DNA from: Shinisaurus crocodilurus
Taxonomy: Eukaryota; Chordata; Lepidosauria; Squamata; Shinisauridae
Assembly (NCBI GenBank): GCA_021292165.1
Contig: CM037878.1
Location: 188,851,118-188,915,117, forward strand
DNA length: 64,000 bases
Reading direction: 5' to 3'
The notes below the pieces were generated by a model. That model was not told where the DNA came from. It saw nothing but the letters and a program-made list of their open reading frames with translations, and made no database searches. Both the position numbers and the translations under genes were made by a program. Positions 21,623 to 31,279 of the stretch are shown here, in pieces (position 1 is the first letter of the stretch; the number at the start of each line of letters is the position of its first letter).

Positions 21623-21948
21623 GACTGCATTCAGACAACATGATAACCCACAGTCAGGGGTTGAGTATGGGTTGTCATTGAACTGTGTGTTGTTGAAATG
21701 TGGGTTATTGTGTTGTCTGAATCCAGCCGAGATACAAACCATGGATAACAACCCATAGTTCACAACCCAACAACAAACCATGGGTTCTCTTCATGGGTCA
21801 TTCATAGTTAACAAGCCATGGCTTGTTATCACAGCAGGGTTCAGACAACAAAATAACCATGTTTCAACAACCCACGGTTCAACAACAACACACACTCAAT
21901 CCATACTCAACCCTTGGGTGTGGGTAATCATGTTTTCTGAACCCAGTC
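21623..21948. mobile_element. Foldback MITE, CTGGGTTCAGACAACATG family, copy B
   Basis: It has the same organisation as 14599-14916: GACTGCATTCAGACAACATG at the left, TTTTCTGAACCCAGTC at the right, and subterminal CAGGGGTTGAG and CTCAACCCTTG. ACAGTCTC occurs at 21612-21619 and again at 21949-21956, which may be its 8-bp target duplication if the left end begins three bases earlier. Confidence 0.75.
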
Positions 21949-21956
21949 ACAGTCTC

Positions 21957-22563
21957 CTGAAGCTGCCTTTTATTATCTTAAAATTGAGAAGCTGTTACAG
22001 GATAATGTCATGTAACATTTAGATTGCCCCTAAGATGCTAAAAACAAGGCACATTGTGGAAGTAGGCATATTTTCTTTCTTTTGCTTTATCTTCTAATGC
22101 TACTTTTGCAGGCAGGTGACTTGCAGTATATGTGTTTTGCATCATCTCAAATAATTTCTAGCATTAGCTAAATAATGATACTTTCCATTTCCATTTCATC
22201 AAGGCTATACTGTCTTCCCCTCTGCTCAAAGGAATTTGTCATATGCTGTGTGTTGTCGCCAATTGGCTGCTAATTAGCGAACAAGTAACAGCACAAATGA
22301 ACAGAAGTCAAAGTAGGACAGGATAGTTGCATTAAACAATAGCTGCTGCTGTCTCCAAAGGCGGAGAAAAACGATGTTAGGGTCTAAAAATGTCTTGTCA
22401 TATTTTACATTGCAGCATTAACTGTTTCACTTTTTATGTTGTTGTTTTTTTTGAACTTTTCAGTAAGCAAACAAATGCAAAAGACTGACCATAAACTCAC
22501 TATGCTTAAGTCATCTAGAAATCACAGGCACTATCCATCATGTGGTGCTCACCCACACAGTTT
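21957..22563. other. Intronic stretch, nothing recognised
   Basis: No known repeat, RNA gene or exon candidate was recognised. Confidence 0.45.
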
Positions 22564-22640
22564 GTTTGTTTATAAGGTTATTTATATCCCGCTTCTTCTG
22601 CCCTATATGGGGCCCCCAGAGCAGCTTACAAGTCATGTGC
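22564..22640 (-). mobile_element. Retroposon 3' tail fragment
   Basis: On the minus strand GTAAGCTGCTCTGGGGGCCC and GCGGGATATAAATAACC resemble the 3' end shared by RTE/L2-type LINEs and their SINEs. It is followed on the plus strand by a CA run at 22653-22675. Confidence 0.45.
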
Positions 22641-22652
22641 AAGCAAACAGTA

Positions 22653-22675
22653 TACACACACACACACACACACAT
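22653..22675. repeat. (CA)n microsatellite
   Basis: Eleven CA units. Confidence 0.9.
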
Positions 22676-23104
22676 CAATTGATCAAAATTGAAGAGCAAA
22701 CTGCACAGCATCAAAAACAGGAGCCATCACCACAAAAAGTGTGCTCAAACAAGCCATTTCAGCCTGTCATCTGGATGTGCAAAGCATAGCAGGTGGCCAC
22801 GTGCTTCAGGGCTGTGAATTCCACAAGCTGGACACTTCTATGGGGCCTCTCCTGGTGACTGAAGCATGTGAGTAGGTTCCTGCAGGAGGAGCCTTTGAAA
22901 GATCATCAGCCCATTTGTGGCTTTAAAAATGATAAGCAGACACCTTGAATCAAGCCTGGAAGCAAACTGGGAACCAGCACGATCCGATGTAATACTGGTG
23001 TCATGAGGTCACAGTTCTCATGATTTCAAAGAGGTTTGTGCAGGATCAGCACTCCGTGTATTACGATGATAGCTGGTACTGTTATAATTTTTAATATTCT
23101 AGAG

Positions 23105-23242
23105 CAGCCATCCCAGCCTGGTGCCCTACAAATGTTTTGGACTTCGGCTCCTGTCAGTTCCAGCCAGCATTGCCAATGGTCAGGAATGCTGGGAGTCGTA
23201 GTCCAAAACATCTGGGGGGGGGAACCAGGGTGGGGATGGCTG
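23105..23242. mobile_element. hAT MITE with exact target duplication
   Basis: It starts CAGCCATCCCAGCCTGGTG and ends AGGGTGGGGATGGCTG. The exact octamer TTCTAGAG flanks it (23097-23104, 23243-23250). The interior arms are TTTTGGACTTCGGCTCCTG and GGGAGTCGTAGTCCAAAAC. The right end carries a nine-G run. Confidence 0.9.
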
Positions 23243-23268
23243 TTCTAGAGTGCCCATATGAACTAGTT

Positions 23269-23380
23269 CAGCCTTCTCCAACTTGGTGGCTTCCAGATGC
23301 ATTGGACTTCAATTCCCATCAATCCCCACCAGCATGGCCATGGCCAACACATCTGGAGGGTACCAGGTTAGGGAAGACTG
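23269..23380. mobile_element. hAT MITE, second copy 26 bp downstream
   Basis: It starts CAGCCTTCTCCAACTTGG and ends GGTTAGGGAAGACTG. It is flanked by AACTAGTT (23261-23268) and AACTAGGT (23381-23388), seven of eight matching. It is the same family as the element just upstream. Confidence 0.88.
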
Positions 23381-23701
23381 AACTAGGTAATGTACGGAAA
23401 ATATAACAAAAGATTCCACCCTACCTGCCGGCTTATGAGCTAAGGGAAACAATGGCAGCAAGCAAATTGGTGGGAATTGGCAAAGGTGCAACTTCCAGGA
23501 TCAGTTAGAGAAAGAGGCCAGTGAAGGGATGAGTTTGTATCAGGCATTTAAATACACCAACAGCAGGGGTCAGATGTGTTCCAATAGAAGAGGTCAATAA
23601 GGAAGACGGTGCAGTCGGGCAATGGAAGAAGTCCAATGTTTCTATTATGCCTCCTGCATAACTTCGTATTTGCCCTAGATTGCAGTCCAGTACACTCTCT
23701 T

Positions 23702-23702
23702 A

Positions 23703-23750
<48 letters not shown>

Positions 23751-23753
23751 TAT
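23702..23753. repeat. (ATT)n microsatellite
   Basis: About 16 ATT units directly at the 3' terminus of the minus-strand L2 tail. Confidence 0.95.
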
Positions 23754-24195
23754 TCCATTTCTATACCGCCCAATAGCTGAAGCTCTCTGGGCAGTTTACA
23801 ACAATTATAAAATTACATAATAAAACACAATTATACAATAAAAATACAATTTTACAATAAAATACAGTATAAAAAAATACAATAAAAACATCAAAAAATT
23901 TAGAGAAACATTTTAAAAAACACTTTTAAAATTACTTAAATAGCTAAGACAGATGTAAAAAAAATAGACTGGATAAAAAGATGGCATCACCACCACCCCA
24001 TATACTATTTGCAGCTATTAAATGCCTCAGCGTAGGGAGCAGTTTTAACCTGGCGCAGAAAATATAGTAAAGTTGGCGCCAGGTGTGCATCAGTGGGGAG
24101 GCTGTTCCACAGTTTTGGGGCTACCACAGAAAAGACCCTCCTCCTTGTTGCCACCTTCCGAGCCTCCCTCAGGGGCGGCAGTTGGAGGAAGGCCC
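23750..24195 (-). mobile_element. L2 LINE 3' end
   Basis: On the minus strand the tail AAACTGCCCAGAGAGCTTCA and GGGCGGTATAGAAATGGAAT lies at the low-coordinate side. The C-terminal remains (GCCGCCCCTGAGGGAGGCTC, AGGAGGGTCTTTTCTGTGG) lie at 24120-24190, parallel to 12518-12690. No intact frame remains. It abuts a Sauria SINE. Confidence 0.8.
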
Positions 24196-24198
24196 CAG

Positions 24199-24410
24199 AT
24201 GCTGAGCGCAGTGATTAGAATGTAGAACTATGGTGTGGGGGACCCAGGTTCAAATCTCACTGGGTGACCTTGGGCCAGTCACCCTCTCTCAGCCTAACCT
24301 ACCTCACAGATTTTTTTGCAAGAATAAAATGGAGGGGCATACCATTTATGTTGGCTAGAGCTCTTTGGAGGAAAGGCAGAGCAACAAGGTAATTAAATAC
24401 ATTAGTAAAT
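24199..24410 (+). mobile_element. Sauria SINE, internally deleted
   Basis: GCGCAGTGATTAGAATG corresponds to the A-box region and GACCCAGGTTCAAATCTC to the B box. TGGGTGACCTTGGGCCAGTC and CTCAGCCTAACCTACCTCAC form the body, and the tail ends AGCTCTTTGGAGGAAAGGCA. About 20 bases between B box and body are missing and the terminal run is short, so it is an older copy. Confidence 0.8.
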
Positions 24411-25140
24411 ATTTGTTTTTATTGGAGGTATGTGATTACCCTAATTTACCCATAGTACTCCTCATCTTTGATCATCTCATCAGTTCAAAGGTAAACACCT
24501 TTCCATCACTTGCCTGCTTTTTAATGAATTACCTGCATATTTAAGTTCTTGGGTGCATGGTTTGGCTTTGTTTTTCATTTTATTAGAAAAGCCAAAGGGG
24601 TCTAATTTATCTGTCATGGAATGGATGAAATTTCTGAAGTACCAAACTTGGGTAGCTAAGCTACCATAATTAAATCAAAAGCAGTTGCAAAATCTGCCTT
24701 CATTTGCATAGTTACAAAGACATAGAACTTTTCTAACAAAAGTTAGAGGTTGATAATGGTGTGGGCGACTAGGCATCTCTTTCCATAAGAGCTTTAGCAC
24801 ATTGGCTAAAGAAATATTCGCACTGCCTGGAACATCAGCTGCTGTAGCAAAGTGTAATTTATAACCCAGCTATTTATTTTTCTCAAAAGGAGCAGGGCAG
24901 TGACAGCTTTTATAGTAACACCTGCTCTATTGCCAACAGCTAGGCTATAGCAAAGTAGTTTGATCTTGGAACCCATCATCCGTTCCTGCACACTTTTACT
25001 TGCACGCACCGGGAATAATGAGATGAGGACCACAGTTTATTAACTAACTTGTTCCGAGCAAGAGCTGCAACAGCTAATCTATACACAACATGAAATGCAT
25101 AGTGTGTAGCTGGTCCTAACCATTTTTAAAACTTCAGTGC
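24411..25140. other. Intronic stretch, nothing recognised
   Basis: No repeat family or exon candidate seen. Confidence 0.45.
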
Positions 25141-25384
25141 AGGGACTGGCAATTCAGCACCCATTGATTGCAATGGAATTGAGTTGCAAATGAGCAGCTG
25201 ACTTCCAATAGTTGATTTCCATTAGTTGATTTCCAACTCCATTCCAGGGCTGATTTCCATTAGGCCCTGGAAAGCACCCTCCCTTACAGAGGCCCGCTTA
25301 ATGGTGAATGAGTTGCTGACTTCCAAAAGATGATTACCAATAGTTGATTTCCAGCCAAATTCCAGGGTTGGCTTCCAGTAGTCA
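25141..25384. repeat. Diverged array of GTTGATTTCC units (left part)
   Basis: GTTGATTTCC with GATTGCAATGGAATTGAGTT and GCTGACTTCC recur several times in varied spacing. The same phrases resume at 27000-27150 (GATTGCAATGGAATTTAGTT), so the two parts may once have been contiguous. Confidence 0.55.
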
Positions 25385-26808
25385 GGGGAGTGTGGGGGTT
25401 CAGTGTCATTAAGACAGTGGGCCTTCTAGTTCATAACCACAAACTGGTCAGCAATAGTTTGGAAGGGTTTGGGGCCTAGTCCATCTCTGGAATGTCAAGA
25501 CCAGTGTGAGCTGATTACTGTCAGAGTTCTCAGGAGAAAGCAGGCAGGAGTCCACTTGTCTCCCCCGTCCAGCTGCAACTTTGACCTTGCAGAGATAGGA
25601 GCTGGCAGCCTTCTCTGGGAACTTCAGGAGAGGGGAGGGGTGGTTTGCAGAGGTGTCACTCTGGTTGAAGCTTCACCCCTGAAATGTAGAAGGGACACAC
25701 CCAGGTGGGATGGGGGCCTCATGGATGGGCAGTCCCTTTGTCAATTAGTGGTTTGGAAGGAGGGTTAAGATGGCCACACCTTCACTTTTAAGTCAGTGCT
25801 TAGCCTCCAGAGACTTTGCTAGGAACATCTCTCTCGTCTTCCCAGTCTGCATCCTTCTGTTTGGATCTACTATCACCGACTGAGCTATTGGGAGCACTCT
25901 GCGCATGGACTCTACCTAATCTGGACTTTCTTCTCTTTGGACTTTTGCTGTCAAGAACCTGCCATGAAAAGGACTGTCATCATACCTTTCATAGACTGTG
26001 GGTTCTCATGGCTATGGATGCGTCTTCGTCGAGGAGCCCAGAGCCCGGCTGGCTTGGGGCTTTTTCCCGACTTCTGGACTTTTCTATGCCTCAACCCATG
26101 TGGCATAGAGATTCCAAGGCTGGGAGCTTTGGACATTGGAATCTCTGGGTGTGGAGAAGTACTTTGGACTCGAGTCTGATCTTGTTTTGGTCCCTGATTG
26201 TTGAGAGGCCTGGACAAACAGTACCCAGAAGGGCCAACCAAAGTGGCAGGGTTGGTTTTGACTTCTGTGGAGGTGAGTCAGGCTGATTCAGGTCCTCTTC
26301 TAGACTCCCTTCCCTTGTCACAGGAGCAATAGGACCCCGATCCTTCCCCCATCAGAGGAGCAGCTAGGAGTTGCTCAGATCCTAAGGCCAAGATGTACGG
26401 CACCCCAGAGATTCCAACTCAGTTGCAAGGTTGGTCCAGCTCTCTATGGGTGTGTTTGGGTAAGTCAGGCCTGTTTCTAGGATCCTTTCCTTTGTCACAG
26501 GAGCATCTGGAATTGGCTCCAATCCTTCCCTTGTCCGAGGAGCATTAGGGAATGGCTCCAATCCTTCCCTTGGGGTGGAATGTTGGGGAATTTGGTCCTT
26601 AAGAGACATTCCAGTCCTCTACCTTGATGTGGAACAATTTCAAGAGCCTGTGTAGCAAAATGCCATCAGCTATATGATTTCTGAAGACTGTAGCCATTAA
26701 GCTTATGCCGTGGAATTTGCTGTAATAAAAGGATCTCACTGATTGGAGTCTCTGGTGTCAGAGTGCCAGAATGCGTGGTTGCAGGACTGGGGCCTCGACA
26801 GGGAGTCT
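25385..26808 (+). mobile_element. LTR-like stretch between the two halves of an array
   Basis: A GC-moderate, non-coding 1.4-kb insert-like segment. It contains TGTCAGAGTTCTCAGG near 25518, duplicated phrases around CCTTTGTCACAGGAGCA (26320, 26490) and TCCAATCCTTCCCTTG (twice near 26520-26575), and a TGCTGTAATAAAAGGATC polyadenylation-like motif near 26718. This composition fits an old solo LTR of a retrotransposon, but no target duplication, primer-binding site or gag/pol motif was found. The 156-residue open frame at 25816-26286 resembles no protein family. The identity is a guess. Confidence 0.3.
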
Positions 26809-26997
26809 GGTGACTCCTATGTCAGTGGGGCTCCTTATCCATTGCAGCTTTTTGTTTGAGCTGTATAGGAGCCATCCATGGTGCTGAACTCCATCCCCAA
26901 AATAGGTTCACCACCATGGAGCACCATGGATAGCTCCTATAAAGCTCCACATAATGATGTAGTCAATAAGGAGCCCCACTGACACAGGAGTCACCTG
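26809..26997. repeat. 189-bp palindromic element
   Basis: The left arm TGGTGACTCCTATGTCAGTG with GGGGCTCCTTATCCATTG faces the right arm CAATAAGGAGCCCCACTGAC with ACAGGAGTCACCTG. A second internal pair TAGGAGCCATCCATGGTGCT / AGCACCATGGATAGCTCCTA lies around the loop. It looks like a MITE of unknown superfamily. Confidence 0.75.
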
Positions 26998-27150
26998 CCT
27001 CCCCTGCCAATAGTTGACTTCAAAGAGTTGATTGCAATGACATTTCATTGTGAACGAGATACTGATGGAGCTGATCACATTGAAATCAGGGCAACTAACA
27101 AGCACAAGCAAATGTTTAGGTCCCGTCGATTGCAATGGAATTTAGTTGTT
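26998..27150. repeat. Diverged array (right part)
   Basis: Continuation of the GTTGATT/GATTGCAATGGAATTTAG phrases seen at 25141-25384. Confidence 0.45.
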
Positions 27151-27889
27151 GTGACTAAAGTTCACTGGATTGAGCCCACAGAATTACATATTTTATTATT
27201 TTGGTTTGGACATTTATTTAGTTTTTACAACCAACCACTGACTTTTTCACCTCCTCTGCTCCTAATGTCTGTGGGAATGGCAGTGGAAGCTATGATCTCT
27301 TGACTTCATAGATCTTATACGCCTCTGTTGGAAGAAAACAAGTCAAGAGATTATCGCTTCACAAAACTATAGTCTAAAGCAGACCTCTGTTTCAACACAA
27401 AGCGTCTACTAGTTTCCATCAAAAATGTTCCAGTGGGTGCAAAGAACATAAAAGTTATTTAAAATGTATTGATTGAAAAGAACACTGAAAGAATCTGAGG
27501 AAGGTGTGCCAAGTACACGACCTCAATTTTTTTCTGTAATGAAAATGAAGCAAAGTGGAAAAATAAATATCTATGTTTTCCTGCAAATTGTGTGGCTATT
27601 TCAGCAGGTTAATCTCAGGGGAAATTTGTAAAAAGGTACAAAAAAATGTACTTTGTATTTAATAGCTCTTACATTGCTATTAGAATTCAAGGCTACTGTG
27701 TTTGCACTTTCTAAAGACTAGATGTTTGTTCGTTTTTATATATATATTAAGCTATGACTCAATATATCTCACTGGCTATGTTAAGATCTTGTCCTGGCTC
27801 TCTAAAGCCAGATAAAACCTTCTGCCCACTGCAATTCATGTATTACTTTGGAGGAGGGGCACATTTGTAGAAAAAAGCATCACCCCCTA
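27151..27889. other. Intronic stretch, nothing recognised
   Basis: AT-rich, with a short TATATATATA near 27738. No repeat or exon recognised. Confidence 0.45.
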
Positions 27890-27897
27890 GGGATGTC

Positions 27898-28290
27898 GCG
27901 GAAATCAATGGTGGGGTGGAAACAGGACAAACTTGCCCCATTCGACACACACCCCGAGCCCCGTTGAACTTACCTTTCCCTGGCTTGCCACATCTACCTG
28001 GAGAGGAGCCGGGGAGAGGTTCTTCCGGGTCCCCGGCGCTGCACTTTTCAGGAAAGTTCCATAGAAAACCAGCTTAAAACAGCTGCAAATAGCTAATCAC
28101 GGCTGTTTTAAGCTGGGTTTCTATATGGTACTTATGTGAAAAATGCAGCACCGGACCGGGGACCCGTCGCATCACTTCTGGGTCCACAGAACGTCCACCG
28201 GGAGCTTCCATGTTACGAAAATAGTTGACCAGCATGGAGGCTCCCAGCAGACTGCTGGCGAAGAAAGTAAGGGGTTCTCATATGTCCCTA
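27898..28290. mobile_element. hAT foldback element, TAGGGATGTCGCGG...ATGTCCCTA
   Basis: The ends TAGGGATGTC and TATGTCCCTA are inverted. The exact 8-bp duplication TCACCCCC flanks the element (27890-27897, 28291-28298). The interior has GAACTTACCTTTCCCTGG and paired CTTAAAACAGC / GCTGTTTTAAG arms, and is GC-rich compared with its surroundings. It is 393 bp and non-coding. Confidence 0.88.
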
Positions 28291-28321
28291 TCACCCCCTC
28301 CCCCTGCAAGTGAGCTATTTT

Positions 28322-29575
28322 ATCATAAAATCATAGAATCATAGAAAAGTAGAGTTGGAAGGGGCCTACAAGGCCATCGAGTCCAACCCCCTGCTCAATG
28401 CAGGAATCCAGGTCAAAGCATCCCTGACAGATGGCTGTCCAGCTGCACCTTGAATGCCTCCAGAGTGGGAGAGCCCACAACCTCCCTAGGTAGTTGGTTC
28501 CATTGTCTTATTGCTCTGACAGTCAGGAAATTTTTCCTGATGTTTAGGTGGAATCTGGGTTCCTGTAACTTGAGCCCATTATTCCGTGTCCTGCAAACTG
28601 GGATGATTGAGAAGAGATCCTGGCCCTCCTCTGTGTGACAACCCTTCAAGTACTGGAAGAGTGCGATCATATCTCCCCTCAGTCTCCTCTTCTGAAGGCT
28701 AAACATGCCCATTTCTTTCAGTCTCTCCTCATAGGGCCTTGTTTCCAGTCCCTTTATCATCCATGTTGCCCTCCTCTGAACCCTCCCCAGTTTGTCTACG
28801 TCCTTCTGAAAGTGTGGTGCCCAGAACTGGGCAGTACTCAAGATGAGGCCTAACCAGGGCTGAGTATAGGGGAATTATCACTTCACGCGATTTGGAAGCT
28901 ATACTTCTATTAATGCAGCCCAAAATAGCATTTGCCTTCTTTGCAGCCACATCACATTGCTGGCTCATATTCAGTTTGTGATCTACCACAATTCCAAGAT
29001 CCTTCTCACTTGTAGTATTGTTGAGCCAAGTGTCCCCCATTCTGTAACTCTGCATTTGGTTTCCTTTCCCTAGGTGCAGCACTTGGCATTTATCCCTATT
29101 AAATTTCATTCTGTTGTTTTCGGCCCAGCGCTCCAGCCTATTGAGATCTCTTTGAATTTTGTTTCTGTCTTCCAGAGTATTAGCTGTTCCACCCAACTTT
29201 GTGTCATCTGCAAATTTGATCAGCATTCCCTGCACCTCCTCATCCAAGTCATTAATAAAAATGTTGAAGAGCACTGGGCCCAGGACCGAGCCCTGTGGTA
29301 CCCCGCTCGTTACCTCTCCCCAGTTTGAGAAGGAACCATTGATAAGCACTCTTTGAGTCCAATTCTGTAGCCAATTGTGGATCCACCTGATAGTTGTTCC
29401 ATCTAGCCCACTTTTATCTAGCTTGCTAATCAGGATATCATGAGGCACTTTGTCGAAAGCTTTGCTGAAGTCCAGATATCTTATGTCCACCGCATTCCCA
29501 CAGTCCACAAGGGAGGTTACCCGATAAAAAAAATGAGATCAGATTAGTCTGGCAGGATTTGTTCTTGACAAATGA
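28322..29575 (-). mobile_element. CR1 LINE, 5'-truncated
   Basis: The minus strand carries the 3' part of a CR1 LINE. The 3' terminus is at the low-coordinate end and consists of the ATTCTATGATTCTATGA-type octamer repeat, as is normal for CR1. The untranslated tail GAGCAGGGGGTTGGACTCGA is also the tail of the 5S-headed SINEs at 30719, 55598 and 56589. The 5' end is lost near 29575, leaving only reverse transcriptase and the C-terminal domain. Confidence 0.92.
28413..29570 (-). pseudogene. CR1 ORF2 fragment: reverse transcriptase and C-terminus
   Basis: In families of this type ORF2 encodes an endonuclease plus reverse transcriptase for target-primed retrotransposition. Here the polymerase starts at KSCQTNLISFF (about 29560). 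YLDFSKAFDKVPHDI follows, then VTSGVPQGSVLGPVLFNIFI and FADDTKL with both catalytic aspartates present, and RMKFNRDKCQVLHLG. One frameshift near 29525 separates KSCQTNLISFF from DCGNAVDI. A second near 28835 separates EYC from QFWAPHFQKDVDKLGRVQRR, whose frame runs to a stop at 28413. The endonuclease is absent. With only two frame breaks over 1.1 kb it is a moderately young dead copy. Confidence 0.9.
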
Positions 29576-29814
29576 TATCATACAATTTTCTAAAGAAAAT
29601 AAACCTGAAGGCATAAAGGACAGATTTTTTGTCACTGGATTTTGTGATAAAATATTTTTTTGTTTTACCTGACTTTGAAGATAAAATAATTTTATGAAAC
29701 CATCCCAAATATTAGAGCTATAAAGAGCCTAACAGTTCCATTCAGAAAATTTTGGATATTCAAGGGCTGAAAGAGAAATTACGAGAGAAAGAGAGAGTGA
29801 CTGCAACAAAATCT

Positions 29815-30175
29815 CCCCACTGTCAATCAGCATCTCTGACTGAGCTGGCTGAGGTGGTCTCGAGTGTTATGTTGGAGAACCCAAGGACAGTGGCTTCAAC
29901 ATTCATGCTGAAGCTGCCTCTGGAATGCCAACTCAGGACATTATGGCATCCATGGCAACCAAGTTGTCATCTGCCCAACGCACACAGCAGAACATACCCT
30001 CAATTTCATCTTCATTTCAAGTGGAGAGATGTGTGGTCCAGGGGGGTGGGTCTTGGCACAATTGCATTGTCATGGTCAGACTACTTCCTGGTGAAGTTTG
30101 GACTTATGGCTCCAGTTTCCCTCTGGAGGAATGGCACACCAATTAGGATGGTCCTTCCTCAGAGAGTAATATGAT
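29815..30175 (+). pseudogene. L2 endonuclease remains
   Basis: Pieces of an apurinic-type endonuclease domain read in several frames: LTELAEVVSSVMLENPR, the phrase corresponding to FN-IHAEAASGMPTQDIMASM, then ALSWSDYFLVKFGLMAP. In active L2-type elements the last motif reads SDHFLV, where the histidine is catalytic. Here it is tyrosine, and the frame is broken at least twice, so it is inactive. Confidence 0.75.
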
Positions 30176-30718
30176 AGATTCCTGGATGCTCTTGGGGATT
30201 TTCCAGTGGATAGAGGCTGTGAGCCTGCCGAAGCAGTAACTAACCTTTGTTTTTTGTAGTACTAACCTTTGTTTTTTGAACAGCAAGGTGAAATGGGCCA
30301 ACAATACGATCAATTCTGAGTGCCCTCTCCAGCACTGTGGAGCCCGATTTGCTCCAGAGTATTCCAGGGAGCTGCTTGAGGGTGATGAAACAGGTTGGGT
30401 GACAGCTAGAGCATAGGTGGTGGGAGTTGGGTTCTGAAGCCAACCAAACACAAGTAAGAGCACAGAATCATACCTACTGTGTGGCAGTGAGGGCAGTGAA
30501 AAGGGCTTCTCTGCCTTCATTGAATCCTTGAGCATGTATCCAGTGGAGCTTTTGAAGGAAGCCCAGGGGCTGTTAACATCAGCTCTGATAAATGGAGCCC
30601 TAGCCCCTTTGGAAGCCCACTGTGCTAGGGCAAGCTTGCACATCTTTGCAGCAAACCTTATGCTGCATTTACTACATTTCCAAATGAGGCATCCAATGTT
30701 GCGTCTAGCCAGATATAG
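30176..30718 (+). pseudogene. L2 interdomain region, decayed
   Basis: This lies between recognisable endonuclease and polymerase motifs of the same LINE and is taken as its linker and N-terminal polymerase part. No motif can be read with confidence. The plus-strand open frames here are short and the 166-residue minus-strand frame is a shadow. Confidence 0.45.
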
Positions 30719-30875
30719 ATTTCATAGATAGAGTTGGAAGGAGCCTACAAGGCTATCGAGTCCAACCCCCTGCTCAATGCAGGAAACTAGAGGAGGGGTC
30801 TCCCATCCAAGTAATAACCAGGCCTCATCCTGCTTAGCTTTCCACGCTCAGACAAGCTGAGCCAGCATTATGGGA
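30719..30875 (-). mobile_element. SINE with 5S rRNA head and CR1 tail, copy 1
   Basis: On the minus strand the head GCTTGTCTGAGCGTGGAAAG, GCTAAGCAGGATGAGGCCTG and TTACTTGGATGGGAGACC matches the 5S rRNA internal control region. TTTCCTGCATTGAGCAGGGG and the rest of the tail match the 3' end of the CR1 at 28322. The copy at 55598-55765 has the same head-tail junction, so this is a true composite family and not a chance junction. It is inserted in the L2 body. Confidence 0.85.
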
Positions 30876-31279
30876 TGAGTTTTAGTTTCTGCAACCTGAA
30901 GACATGGACATGGTGTTGGCACTTAAATGCCCAACCATGTGTTCTCTTGATTCTTGCCCTTCTTAGATGATTAATCCTAGCCAAAGAGGTTTGCCCAGGT
31001 AGGTCATGGGTGTGGTGAACACATCCTTGCAGGAGAAGGTGCCACTTGCCACCTTGAAAGAGGTGGTGGTGTGACTGCTTTTTAAGAAATCTATTGTGCA
31101 CCCTATGGTACTTGGCAGTTACTCCCCAGTCCTCAGTCAAAAATGCCCCCTTTTGGTGGAAATTTCTTGAAAGAAAGTAGGCAATTGCATACATACTTGG
31201 AGATACCCATTATCTTGACCCCTTCCAGTCTGGGTTCTGGCCTAATTTGAATTGGCCATGATTGCCCCAGTGGATGAAC

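Noticed and set aside
25816..26286. 156-residue open frame
   Set aside because: No family resemblance, overlapping frames on both strands, and it lies in an LTR-like non-coding stretch.
30143..30643. 166-residue minus-strand open frame
   Set aside because: It is antisense to the L2 element recognised on the plus strand.
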